Notes: a model not told the origin generated them from the letters alone. A stretch of 15,059 bases of DNA from an uncultured Dorea sp. (GCA_900543415.1 UQRE01000048.1:1-15059), one strand, 5' to 3'. Positions 1-7,383 are shown, numbered from the stretch's first letter. Numbers and translations: made by a program.

Positions 1-78
1 AGACCGCATAAACAAAGTGATTGCAGCATGAAATAATAATTAAACTCCACGGATTAAGGTTAACTTTATTTCTGCCGT

Positions 79-642
79 TTACAATAACAAATACACTACT
101 ATTCCAACAATTCCAGATCCAAAGATAATCCCTATCGGATTCACCTTAAACTTCCGCAGAAGCACAAGGCACGCTACAAATATCACACCCTCCACAACTC
201 TGAAATCGGATATTACCAGCTCTGAAAGCGAAGTATTGAAAAGTGCCAGCAAAAGTAATGAAAAACCGGCTGATGCAATCATGGCAACGATTGTCGGACG
301 CAGCCCAATGAGCACTCCCTGTACAATACTCAGGTTACGGAATTTCATATACATCCAGGATAATGCAAGGACAATGAGGGCCGAAGGGAGAATACATCCT
401 AAGGTACACACGATAGCCCCCGGCAGTCCCGCAATCTGTTGTCCCACAAAAGTAGCACAATTCACCACAATCGGTCCCGGCGTTATCTCTGCTATTGTAA
501 TCAAGTCTGCAAACTGCCCCATGCTCATCCATTGATTCGTTTCCACAATCTGACTCTGAATCAAAGGCACAGCTGCATAACCGCCCCCGAAACTGAAAAG
601 CCCGATTTGAAAAAATGACCAGAACAGTTTCAAATATATCAT
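79..642 (-). CDS. Short-chain CHR-family (ChrA-like) membrane transporter, second of pair
   Basis: A 187-residue, strongly hydrophobic protein that is a single CHR domain. The family hallmarks are visible: an FGGG motif at residues 18-21 within the first membrane segment, and an ITPGP motif at residues 53-57. Several further hydrophobic segments follow. Known CHR proteins of this length work as pairs of half-size subunits, and the partner lies 5 bases upstream, so a heterodimer is likely. The family is named for chromate efflux, but the true substrate of clostridial pairs is mostly unknown; an oxyanion is a reasonable guess. The ATG at 642 is preceded by an AGGAAGGAG stretch that overlaps the end of the partner gene. 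This is the last gene of the left transcription unit; whether its place next to phosphonate genes is functional cannot be told from the sequence. Confidence 0.88.
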   Translation of the reverse strand: MIYLKLFWSFFQIGLFSFGGGYAAVPLIQSQIVETNQWMSMGQFADLITIAEITPGPIVVNCATFVGQQIAGLPGAIVCTLGCILPSALIVLALSWMYMKFRNLSIVQGVLIGLRPTIVAMIASAGFSLLLLALFNTSLSELVISDFRVVEGVIFVACLVLLRKFKVNPIGIIFGSGIVGIVVYLLL

Positions 643-647
643 TTATC

Positions 648-1238
648 CTATTTTCTCCTTCCTGTCATAATACTATAATATAACCCAATTTCAGAACAAA
701 TCAGTATCAGAACGATTGCACTGACCTTGAAAAACACAGTAGCAACAAATGCAGCAATCATCACCATAATCCATAGAACATTTTTCGTCTTAAATATATT
801 GGATGCCAGATTGATAACTACATCGACAATGACTGCCGCAACCCCTGCTCTCATGACCTGAAGCGCACGTGCGATAATCGCATTGTTCTGGAACTGATTA
901 TAAAATACAGAAATGACAGAAACAGTAATCAACGGAGGTAGTACTGCTCCCAGTGTACAGATGAGTGCGCCCGGTATTTTGCGGATACGATAACCAGTAA
1001 TAATTGCCATATTGACACCCAAAGGCCCCGGTGCCGACTGTGCGATTGCTGTCATATCCAATATTTCTTCTTCTGATATCCAGTGCAGCTTTTCTGTAAA
1101 TTTCTGTTTTATCATTCCAATGATTACAAACCCTCCTCCAAACGTACACGCACTGATTACAAATATATTTTTGAACAATTTCCAGTAAATCTGTGACACG
1201 GGTAATTCTTCCAAAGACTTGTTTTCTTTCTGACTCAC
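648..1238 (-). CDS. Short-chain CHR-family (ChrA-like) membrane transporter, first of pair
   Basis: A 196-residue membrane protein with one CHR domain. It has a charged N-terminal tail of about 18 residues, an FGGG motif at residues 33-36, an APGP motif at residues 69-72 and several later hydrophobic segments. It resembles its downstream neighbour in layout but is clearly divergent, as expected for the two different halves of a short-chain CHR pair. The start is GTG at 1238, chosen because a strong purine-rich site (GGAAGGGGG) sits 6 bases upstream. It follows the alcohol dehydrogenase gene by 51 bases with no terminator-like hairpin, so cotranscription is possible. The substrate is unproven: chromate is the name-giving substrate, but phosphonate-related or other anions cannot be excluded. 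Confidence 0.87.
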   Translation of the reverse strand: MSQKENKSLEELPVSQIYWKLFKNIFVISACTFGGGFVIIGMIKQKFTEKLHWISEEEILDMTAIAQSAPGPLGVNMAIITGYRIRKIPGALICTLGAVLPPLITVSVISVFYNQFQNNAIIARALQVMRAGVAAVIVDVVINLASNIFKTKNVLWIMVMIAAFVATVFFKVSAIVLILICSEIGLYYSIMTGRRK

Positions 1239-1289
1239 TAAATACCCCCTTCCTCATGAATTTAACAAGAGTAAAGATAATCGTAACTT

Positions 1290-2408
1290 TTAGTTCAAAA
1301 CCGTAATGTCTCCAGTGGCAAATTCCTCCAAAATGTTGGTATAAAGTGAGATAAGATTCTGATTACTAAGTTTTACCGGATTGTTCTTGAGTCGTGTGAC
1401 ATTTACTGAACGTGCAAGCAGAGGGATATCTTGGAAATTAACAGTTACATTTTCTTTTCCGAACAGTTCATGATTCATTTCTTTCAAAAGATTAACTGCA
1501 TCCCATAAAGTTTTACAATCTAATGTAGAAACAATATTTTTAAACACTTGTGTAAGATTTTCATTATCTTTTGAATTTTTTATCATATATTCCCATACAT
1601 AAGGCAGGCATACAAAGGCTGCTCTGCCATGAGGTATCTTATAGAGGCTTGTCAACTTATAACTCATTGCATGTGCTGCCGTAGTTTGTGTAATGTTGAT
1701 TGCCTGTCCGGCAAGGTTTGATCCGATCATCATATTATCTGCACACTCTTGATCTCCACTAAGGTAACCACCTAAATTTTCCAAAATCATAGCAACTGCC
1801 TTCTGAGAAATTTTACGACTTTCTTCAGTTGCGTTTACCGACCACCAGGATTCAATCCCCTGACAAAGTGCATCAAGCATCGTACATTTTTTCTGATACA
1901 GGGGAAGGGTTTGTAAATTTCTTGCATCAAGCAGAGCATAATCAGGAATCAAGGTATTATCCGTAACCGACTGCTTTTCGCCCTTGTAGTAAACAACAGC
2001 ATACCGTGTTGATTCACTACCTGTTCCGGCGGTTGTAGGTACGGCAATAAATGGTGTATCATTTTCAGGAAATTTTTGTGTCAAATAAAGCTCATTGTCT
2101 GACATTTTTGAAAACGCTTTAATACATTTTGCCGTATCTATTGTACTGCCTCCGCCTATAGCAATAATTCCGTCACATCTTTCGGATTTGAATAATTTTA
2201 CACCCTCGCATACCTCGTCGTATAACGGATTTGAGGAAAAAGAATTGAATGTTACAGCAATGTTTTTTATCTTGCCATACTCATCAAAAGTGCCGAGTGA
2301 TTCAAATGCAGTATCACAGACAAGCATAAAGCGTTTTATCTTATGCCTAACTGATATTTCATTTATCACATCTAACGGATTTTTATTTATGATAATTTCT
2401 TGTTTCAT
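1290..2408 (-). CDS. Iron-type alcohol dehydrogenase, probable phosphonoacetaldehyde reductase
   Basis: A 372-residue group III (iron-containing) alcohol dehydrogenase fold. The nucleotide-binding GGGST lies at residues 85-89, followed by PTTAGTGSE (124-132), a metal-site segment DALCQ (D179, Q183), a TTAAH segment (H246) and IPHGR (H260). The wording of the ESWWSVNATEES and QAINITQTTAAHA stretches is what I recall for the phosphonoacetaldehyde reductase / 2-hydroxyethylphosphonate dehydrogenase branch (PhpC-like), and the neighbours phnW and phnCDE agree. The expected reaction is phosphonoacetaldehyde plus NAD(P)H to 2-hydroxyethylphosphonate, in the cytoplasm. The usual first metal histidine is glutamine here. 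The start at 2408 has GAAGAGG 8 bases upstream; an in-frame ATG at 2429 is possible but has a weaker site. An alternative role is reducing acetaldehyde made by an intact PhnX, which this locus lacks. Confidence 0.75.
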   Translation of the reverse strand: MKQEIIINKNPLDVINEISVRHKIKRFMLVCDTAFESLGTFDEYGKIKNIAVTFNSFSSNPLYDEVCEGVKLFKSERCDGIIAIGGGSTIDTAKCIKAFSKMSDNELYLTQKFPENDTPFIAVPTTAGTGSESTRYAVVYYKGEKQSVTDNTLIPDYALLDARNLQTLPLYQKKCTMLDALCQGIESWWSVNATEESRKISQKAVAMILENLGGYLSGDQECADNMMIGSNLAGQAINITQTTAAHAMSYKLTSLYKIPHGRAAFVCLPYVWEYMIKNSKDNENLTQVFKNIVSTLDCKTLWDAVNLLKEMNHELFGKENVTVNFQDIPLLARSVNVTRLKNNPVKLSNQNLISLYTNILEEFATGDITVLN

Positions 2409-2432
2409 ACTCAAAACCTCTTCGATCATACA

Positions 2433-3284
2433 TTATTTAGCCTTTTCTTTTATTTTGGTCGAACACATTTCCAGGATGACAACCGCAATTACAACAATGT
2501 ATGTCAGCGCCCCCATCTCTCTCAGATCAAAATAAAAACTGCCTGCCATATAGAGGTTAAATCCAATTCCACCTGCACCTGCTGCTGCTCCCATTGCAAC
2601 TGCATTCGTAAAATTGATTTCAAATCTCATAAATGTCCATGCCACCATATAGCTTATGCTTGACGGCAGAATCGCCTGCGTTACAATCTGCCAGAAGCCT
2701 GCACCGCTTGCTCTTAAAGCTTCTATTGTTCCGTCATCAATTTCCTCAATTGCCTCTGAATATACCTTTGTAAGATAGGCGAAACTGTGAAACGTCAGAC
2801 CGACAACTGCAGCAACACTTCCAAGTCCTGCCGAAACAGCAAATATCAACACCCAAAGCACAGTAGGGACTGCTCTTACCAGCGCAACCACACTTTTTAT
2901 GATATTAGCCACATGAAGATTGGAAATATTCTTTGCACAAAGAAGAGAACAAAAAAAAGCCAATATCATTCCGAATACAGTAGATAAAGCCCCGAGGCAG
3001 AAAGTGACTAACAGCTGATATAAAAGCTCTGTCAAACTCGTTCTTGAGAGCTTTGGTGTTAAGAATACTGTTTTAAAATTTACAAAGGTGTCTGCAATCG
3101 CTTGACCCAAATCAATGTTTTTATAGTCAAAGGTGAAAATTGCCACCACGGATATAGCTGCAAGGGAAATGACAAGGAGTTTGACTGCAGAATTACTTTT
3201 ACTTTTGGCAGAGATTCGGATTTTACCGTTTCTGTTCCTTTCTATTCCACCGAAATCAGTAATAGCAATAGTATTTGTATTCAT
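2433..3284 (-). CDS. phnE: Phosphonate ABC transporter permease PhnE, second subunit
   Basis: A 283-residue inner-membrane permease of the binding-protein-dependent type. A basic N-terminal tail of about 35 residues precedes the first hydrophobic segment. The cytoplasmic EAA loop that docks on the ATPase is visible as EALRASGAGFWQIVTQAILP, followed by a final membrane segment near the C-terminus. PhnE family members move phosphonates or phosphate esters handed over by PhnD. The ATG at 3284 overlaps the stop of the preceding permease by one base (TAATG), with GGAGAG upstream, so the two are translationally coupled and probably form a heterodimer. The dehydrogenase gene follows within 25 bases. 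The substrate assignment rests on family resemblance plus phnC, phnD and phnW nearby. Confidence 0.92.
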   Translation of the reverse strand: MNTNTIAITDFGGIERNRNGKIRISAKSKSNSAVKLLVISLAAISVVAIFTFDYKNIDLGQAIADTFVNFKTVFLTPKLSRTSLTELLYQLLVTFCLGALSTVFGMILAFFCSLLCAKNISNLHVANIIKSVVALVRAVPTVLWVLIFAVSAGLGSVAAVVGLTFHSFAYLTKVYSEAIEEIDDGTIEALRASGAGFWQIVTQAILPSSISYMVAWTFMRFEINFTNAVAMGAAAGAGGIGFNLYMAGSFYFDLREMGALTYIVVIAVVILEMCSTKIKEKAK

Positions 3285-4069
3285 TACATAATCACTCTCC
3301 TTATCTTATTTGAAATACTCTCGATCGCAATCACCAGAATGACCATAAACAAAACAATCAGTCCTGCCGATGGAAATTGAAGCCCTTTATAATACATATC
3401 AAACAAATAGCCTATCCCTGTTGATGTCAGCATGCCTATCAGTGTGGAACTTCGTATATTTGTTTCTATCATGTACAACACCCAGGAAACAATACCCGTA
3501 AGTGATGATGGAATAATGCCCTGAAATACACATTGAATGAATTTTGCACCGGTTGCAGTCAGTGCTTCAACACAAGAGGAGCTGACCTCATCTATTGTTT
3601 CAATAAAAGCCCTTGTAAGTAAACCGAATGTGGTAAAGAACAGAGCAAGAAAGCCTGTTAATATGTTCTGTCCAAATGAAAACATTAAAATCATAGCCCA
3701 TACAACATCAGGAACATTTCTGAAAAATGTGGCAACAATACGAACCGTTTTTCCAATTGCAGGATTGATTTTTGTGGTACGTGTTCCGAGCAGGCTGAAC
3801 ATAAATGCACAAGTAGCAGCAATAACAGTTACAGCGACAGAAAGCAGAGTGGTTTCCAAAAGCATGGACAATATTTTTGGTATTCTGCCTATTGCCTGCT
3901 CATCAGGAATAAGATTTTTTCTAATCCATGAAAGAGCTCCCGGAAATGATGCAAGGCCTTCTGACATATGAAATTCGGTAACATATGCCGATCCAAAATA
4001 AAGCAGAACAATTACCACCATGACAGCAATATAGGTACCTTTTCTTTTCACAAATACATCATTTTTCAT
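3284..4069 (-). CDS. phnE: Phosphonate ABC transporter permease PhnE, first subunit
   Basis: A 261-residue permease with an N-terminal membrane segment (about residues 12-30), a periplasm-facing stretch and four or five further hydrophobic segments. The EAA docking loop reads EALTATGAKFIQCVFQGIIP. It is of normal length for PhnE and clearly homologous in layout to the downstream permease, yet distinct enough that the pair probably forms a heterodimeric channel. Its ATG overlaps the phnC stop (ATGA, four shared bases), which indicates translational coupling with the ATPase. It would pass phosphonates released from lipoprotein PhnD into the cytoplasm, driven by PhnC. Nothing in it looks damaged. 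Confidence 0.92.
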   Translation of the reverse strand: MKNDVFVKRKGTYIAVMVVIVLLYFGSAYVTEFHMSEGLASFPGALSWIRKNLIPDEQAIGRIPKILSMLLETTLLSVAVTVIAATCAFMFSLLGTRTTKINPAIGKTVRIVATFFRNVPDVVWAMILMFSFGQNILTGFLALFFTTFGLLTRAFIETIDEVSSSCVEALTATGAKFIQCVFQGIIPSSLTGIVSWVLYMIETNIRSSTLIGMLTSTGIGYLFDMYYKGLQFPSAGLIVLFMVILVIAIESISNKIRRVIM

Positions 4070-4875
4070 ATGGCAGCCCTCACATTCATATTCTCATCCA
4101 TATTCACATTGACATCCGTAATCAGCTCACTGTCACTTGACTGATATATTTTGTGAATTGTTGCGGTATCCAGTCTTTCAGGAGAACCATCAAAAACGAT
4201 TTTGCCTCCGGTAACCCCAATGATTCGTTTTGAATATTTCATCGCAACATCAACCTGATGCAGATTTACAAGACAGGTTATATTTTTTGTTTCATTGATC
4301 TTCTTTAAATGATCCATAATAACTCTTGAAGATTTCGGGTCTAAAGAAGCAATAGGCTCATCGCATAAAATCATCTTTGGCTGCTGCATAATTGCTCTTG
4401 CAATACCAACTCGCTGCTTTTGTCCGCCTGAAAGCTCATCGCAGCGCTTATATGCCTGCTCAGCAAGATCAAGCTCTTTTAAAATCTGAAACGCCTGAAG
4501 CTTTTCTTCCTCAGAATAGATACCTGCCATTCCTGCAAATGTAGATTTCTGCCCAAGCCTGCCATGCAATACGTTTTCCATAACGCTCAATCTCTCGACA
4601 AGATTATAATGCTGGAATATCATACCTGTTTTGGTTCTGACGTTGCGAAGCTCCTTCTTTTTCATTTTTGTAATTTCTTTTCCATCAAACCAGATATTAC
4701 CCTCGCTTGCGTCAATCAAACGGTTACAGCAACGGAGAATTGTTGATTTCCCAGCTCCTGACGGGCCTATGATAGAAACAAATTCGCCTTCGTCCAACGA
4801 AAATGAAATATTGTCAAGTGCCTTAGTCACATTATTATATATTTTACTGACATTTTCAAATTGTAATATTGGCAT
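4066..4875 (-). CDS. phnC: Phosphonate ABC transporter ATP-binding protein PhnC
   Basis: A 269-residue ABC ATPase powering phosphonate import. Walker A GPSGAGKST is at residues 37-45, the Q-loop at FQHYN (87-91), the signature LSGGQKQR at 148-155, Walker B MILCDEP at 168-174 and the switch histidine at LHQ (H206). The FQHYNLVERLSVMENVLHGRLG region is typical of PhnC. The start at 4875 is preferred: GAAAGGA lies upstream and the protein then begins directly at the conserved beta strand (MPILQFENVSKIY). An in-frame ATG at 4971 would add about 32 residues with no family counterpart. The gene is preceded by a 146-base structured spacer after phnD and overlaps the first phnE by four bases. Confidence 0.94.
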   Translation of the reverse strand: MPILQFENVSKIYNNVTKALDNISFSLDEGEFVSIIGPSGAGKSTILRCCNRLIDASEGNIWFDGKEITKMKKKELRNVRTKTGMIFQHYNLVERLSVMENVLHGRLGQKSTFAGMAGIYSEEEKLQAFQILKELDLAEQAYKRCDELSGGQKQRVGIARAIMQQPKMILCDEPIASLDPKSSRVIMDHLKKINETKNITCLVNLHQVDVAMKYSKRIIGVTGGKIVFDGSPERLDTATIHKIYQSSDSELITDVNVNMDENMNVRAAI

Positions 4876-4895
4876 TTTCTTTTTCCTTTCTGCAC

Positions 4896-5017
4896 ACCTC
4901 TGCGATCCGCTGGAGGTTTTATCTTCTTTCAAGATAAAAAGACTGAAAGAAACTGCGTAAGTGTAAACCAACTTGATTGATACACATTATGCTGATTTCC
5001 TTCAGTCTTTACACTTA
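4896..5017 (-). promoter_or_regulatory. Structured phnD-phnC intergenic leader with alternative hairpins
   Basis: Read as minus-strand RNA, the spacer begins three bases after the phnD stop region with TAAGTGTAAAGACTGAA (5017-5001). Its first ten bases match the complement of 4967-4958; its last ten match the complement of 4947-4938. These two perfect 10-base pairings share three bases and cross, so they are mutually exclusive or form a pseudoknot. The second stem ends in a short T-run. Further down are a stem with a GAAAG loop (4937-4919, seven perfect pairs, up to nine) and a stem-loop with ACCTC/GAGGT and GCG/CGC arms (4917-4896). Such spacers after a binding-protein gene often lower expression of the downstream ATPase and permeases or protect the upstream mRNA. 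The specific role here is inference. Confidence 0.5.
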
Positions 5018-5021
5018 AATC

Positions 5022-6074
5022 TTATTTACCCATTTCTCTGATTGGATCAAACCATTCATCCTCAACTAAAACTAACTTTGCATCCCCCGCTTTTTCAAAT
5101 AAGCCTACATCTTCTGATCCTTCAGGAATGAAGATTTTAGGATTGTTTGTTACTTCATCAGATGTGAACAGATCCTGAATAGCCTTCACATCTTCAGGGC
5201 TAAGTGTGTCTGCATTGTAGAAGAAAGGTCCGTTCAGTACAGGTGTACATGCTATAACTGTAAATTTCTCACCCTGTACCTGATCAAAAGGAGCAGTAGC
5301 ATTATCTTTGATAGTATAAACAGCACCTACTGTATTTTCTTCTCCTTCTGTACAATCAGCATAAGGTCTGATCTCGGTATCACAGAATGCTGCTACATCA
5401 GCTTTTCCTGACATAAGGTTAAAAGCAGATCCCTGATGAGAGCCTCCGAACATTACCTCAGAGAAGAACTCGCCTGCATTGATAAGAGAATCTGTTGTCA
5501 GATTTTTATCTGCAAAATGATTGATGATAGATGTCGTTGGAACTTTAAAACCTGATGTTGAGCTATTTGATACAAAAGACATCTTTTTACCTTCGATATT
5601 GTCAATACTATAACTGTCACCATCAGCATAATCCTTAGCATTTTCCTCTTCCACTGCAAGGAAGCTGTAATAGATTGCATCCTCAAGTGTACCTGACTCA
5701 CCGCTGTTTACGAACAGAGGAAGAACCGCATTATTTTTTTCATGTGCCTGAACATAACTTTCTGCACCGTTAAAGCAAATCTGTGCTTTTCCGGATGCCA
5801 TCGCCTCAATGGCAACTGCATAATCTGTTGTAAGCTGATGCTCCACCTTTTTGCCTGTTGCCTGCTCGATCAGCTTTGAAAACTCTTCTCTTGCAACATC
5901 ATAATCTTCTGCTGATTCGTTTGGCGCCCAAATCATTGTGATAGTGTCTGCATATTTGTTTGTTGCAGTTTCATCCTCGGCAGGGGCAGTGCTATTATTT
6001 TGACAACCTGTTAAACATCCTGCGAACATTGCCAGTGTTAACCCCAGCGTTAAAAATTTCTTAAAATTTTTCAT
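5022..6074 (-). CDS. phnD: Phosphonate-binding lipoprotein PhnD
   Basis: A 350-residue extracellular substrate-binding protein. A lipoprotein signal is clear: basic MKNFKK, a hydrophobic core, then the lipobox LTGC with the modified cysteine at residue 24, followed by a polar linker of about 15 residues. The mature part starts with ITMIWAPNES, typical of the phosphonate-binding family. The segment FVSNSSTSGFKVP (about 167-179) carries the serine/threonine-rich STSG element that in this family coordinates the phosphonate group. The start at 6074 is chosen because AAAGGAC precedes it and the signal peptide begins exactly there; an in-frame ATG at 6104 would add charged residues before the signal. 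It lies directly after the broken phnX, with a candidate promoter in the gap, and heads phnC and the two phnE genes. Confidence 0.94.
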   Translation of the reverse strand: MKNFKKFLTLGLTLAMFAGCLTGCQNNSTAPAEDETATNKYADTITMIWAPNESAEDYDVAREEFSKLIEQATGKKVEHQLTTDYAVAIEAMASGKAQICFNGAESYVQAHEKNNAVLPLFVNSGESGTLEDAIYYSFLAVEEENAKDYADGDSYSIDNIEGKKMSFVSNSSTSGFKVPTTSIINHFADKNLTTDSLINAGEFFSEVMFGGSHQGSAFNLMSGKADVAAFCDTEIRPYADCTEGEENTVGAVYTIKDNATAPFDQVQGEKFTVIACTPVLNGPFFYNADTLSPEDVKAIQDLFTSDEVTNNPKIFIPEGSEDVGLFEKAGDAKLVLVEDEWFDPIREMGK

Positions 6075-6107
6075 AATCTTGTCCTTTCTGTGTCGTATGC
6101 ACAATAA

Positions 6108-6135
6108 ATTATTTATAATAAACAGTTGTTTTCAA
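6108..6135 (-). promoter_or_regulatory. Candidate promoter for phnD
   Basis: On the minus strand TTGAAA (6135-6130) and AATAAT (6113-6108) are separated by 16 bases, each differing from the sigma-A consensus at one position. Transcription would start near 6101, about 27 bases before the phnD ATG. The -35 element overlaps the stop codon of the truncated phnX and a CAGTTG-TTTT-CAACTG stem-loop (6123-6138). The surroundings are very A+T rich, so a chance match is quite possible. Confidence 0.35.
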
Positions 6136-6263
6136 CTGATTATATTTGTCGGTTTTATTCCGAATTTTTCAAATGCTTTAATGAAAGCCTGTACAGGAGC
6201 AAAAGAACTGTAATCCACTGTTGTTCCTGCCCAGTCAAAAATAACTGCTTCTATTTTCCTCAT
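6132..6263 (-). pseudogene. phnX: Truncated phnX (phosphonoacetaldehyde hydrolase), N-terminal stump
   Basis: A 43-codon reading frame that matches the start of PhnX, the HAD-family enzyme cleaving phosphonoacetaldehyde to acetaldehyde and phosphate. It carries the motif I block IFDWAGTTVD, with the nucleophile aspartate at residue 10 and the PhnX-typical alanine at residue 12, then SFAPVQAFIKAFEKFGIKPT. The resemblance ends around residue 39 and a TGA follows, whereas whole PhnX is about 260-270 residues. The cap domain with the Schiff-base lysine and the later HAD motifs are missing, and only 57 bases separate this stop from the phnD start, so no remainder is present. The start is intact: it overlaps the phnW stop (ATGA) and has GGAGG 9 bases upstream. 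This looks like an internal deletion rather than a point mutation. The peptide cannot be a working phosphonatase. Confidence 0.9.
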
Positions 6264-7369
6264 CTTATATTTCCTCCAGTGTTTCTCAGTGCAAGAAAAT
6301 TCTTAAAAATCTCTGTTATTCTTTCTATATCCTCAAGATAAATCTCACCGATATTTCCAATGCGAAAAGTATCTATATCTGTTACTTTCCCAGGATAGAT
6401 CGCATATCCGTTTTCCTTTATATAGTCATACATTTCTTTAAAATCAAAATTCTTATTTTCCGGGTAAAGAAAAGAAGTAATAATCGGACTTTGATATTCT
6501 CTTGCAACATATGTTTTAAATCCCAGTGCCTGCATATTTTCCGTCAATCTGTGGTTGTTTTCTGTATAACGTTTTTCACGTGCCTTAACTCCGCCTTCTT
6601 CTTCAAGCTCGTCCAGAGCTTTTGCAAACGCAAGAACTGTATGCGTAGGGGAAGTAAAACGCCATTTTCCGTCCTTTTCCATTTCCTCAAACTGAGCATA
6701 CAAATCAAGTGAAAGACTATGGCAGTTTCCTTTCGTCTTCTCCAAAGAATCCCTTTTTGCTATTACGAATGTAAAACCGGGAACTCCCTGGATGCATTTA
6801 TTTGCGGAACTGATGAGAAAATCAATTCCTGATTCTTCAACAGGAATTTCAATTCCACCAAAACTCGACATAGCATCTACAATGAATGTCTTGTTATATG
6901 CTTTTGCAGTATAAGCAATACTTTCAATATTATTTAAAATACCCGATGTTGTTTCGCAATGTACCATTGCTATATGTGTAATATCACCGTTTGAATTGAG
7001 AATTTCCTCAACCATTTCAGAAGAAGGTATTTCAGCATACTCCACATTGTACTCAAGGTAACTAATCCCTGCATATTCACAAATCTGCACCATTCTTTTA
7101 CCATATGCGCCATTTGTGATAAGTAAAACCTTTCCGCTTCCGACAGAGCTTGTAAGAACAGACTCAACCCCATAGGTACCACTGCCCTGCAAAAGTACTG
7201 CTGTATAGTTTTCTTCGGACACATTTGCAATTTTTATCAGCTTTTTTCTGATACTTTGAGTTATAGCCTTGTAATCATCATCCCATGTACAATGATCTGT
7301 AAGCATGGCTTCTTTCACGGTTTCTGTTGTGGTCAGCGGTCCGGGAGTAAGTAATTTATATTTATTCAT
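6260..7369 (-). CDS. phnW: 2-aminoethylphosphonate--pyruvate transaminase PhnW
   Basis: A 369-residue PLP enzyme of fold type I, of normal family length. It converts 2-aminoethylphosphonate and pyruvate to phosphonoacetaldehyde and alanine in the cytoplasm. The N-terminus KLLTPGPLTTTETVK and the DHCTWDDDY segment are characteristic of PhnW. The phosphate-cup LLQGSGTYGVE is at 59-69, the PLP-ring aspartate is D165 in FIVDAMSSFGG, and the Schiff-base lysine is K191 in SSANKCIQGVPGF. The ATG at 7369 has AGAAAGGA upstream. It is the first gene of the left transcription unit; its stop overlaps the start of the phnX stump, so the usual phnW-phnX coupling is preserved although phnX is destroyed. Its aldehyde product therefore needs another sink; the dehydrogenase at the end of this unit is a candidate. 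Confidence 0.95.
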   Translation of the reverse strand: MNKYKLLTPGPLTTTETVKEAMLTDHCTWDDDYKAITQSIRKKLIKIANVSEENYTAVLLQGSGTYGVESVLTSSVGSGKVLLITNGAYGKRMVQICEYAGISYLEYNVEYAEIPSSEMVEEILNSNGDITHIAMVHCETTSGILNNIESIAYTAKAYNKTFIVDAMSSFGGIEIPVEESGIDFLISSANKCIQGVPGFTFVIAKRDSLEKTKGNCHSLSLDLYAQFEEMEKDGKWRFTSPTHTVLAFAKALDELEEEGGVKAREKRYTENNHRLTENMQALGFKTYVAREYQSPIITSFLYPENKNFDFKEMYDYIKENGYAIYPGKVTDIDTFRIGNIGEIYLEDIERITEIFKNFLALRNTGGNIR

Positions 7370-7383
7370 GACTCATATCCTTT

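Noticed and set aside
1239..1289. Terminator between the dehydrogenase and the CHR genes
   Set aside because: No hairpin with a T-tract could be found in these 51 bases, so a transcription end cannot be supported.
3537..3971. 144-codon plus-strand frame inside the first phnE
   Set aside because: Antisense shadow of a membrane protein gene; the phnE reading explains the codons and the permease motifs.
4876..4971. N-terminal extension of PhnC from an ATG at 4971
   Set aside because: No ribosome site fits, the added residues match no ABC ATPase, and the stretch covers the structured spacer; the start at 4875 has a good site.
1290..7369. Phosphonate biosynthesis cluster, suggested by phnW and the PhpC-like reductase
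   Set aside because: No phosphoenolpyruvate mutase, phosphonopyruvate decarboxylase or cytidylyltransferase is present, and a complete import and C-P lyase set argues for catabolism.
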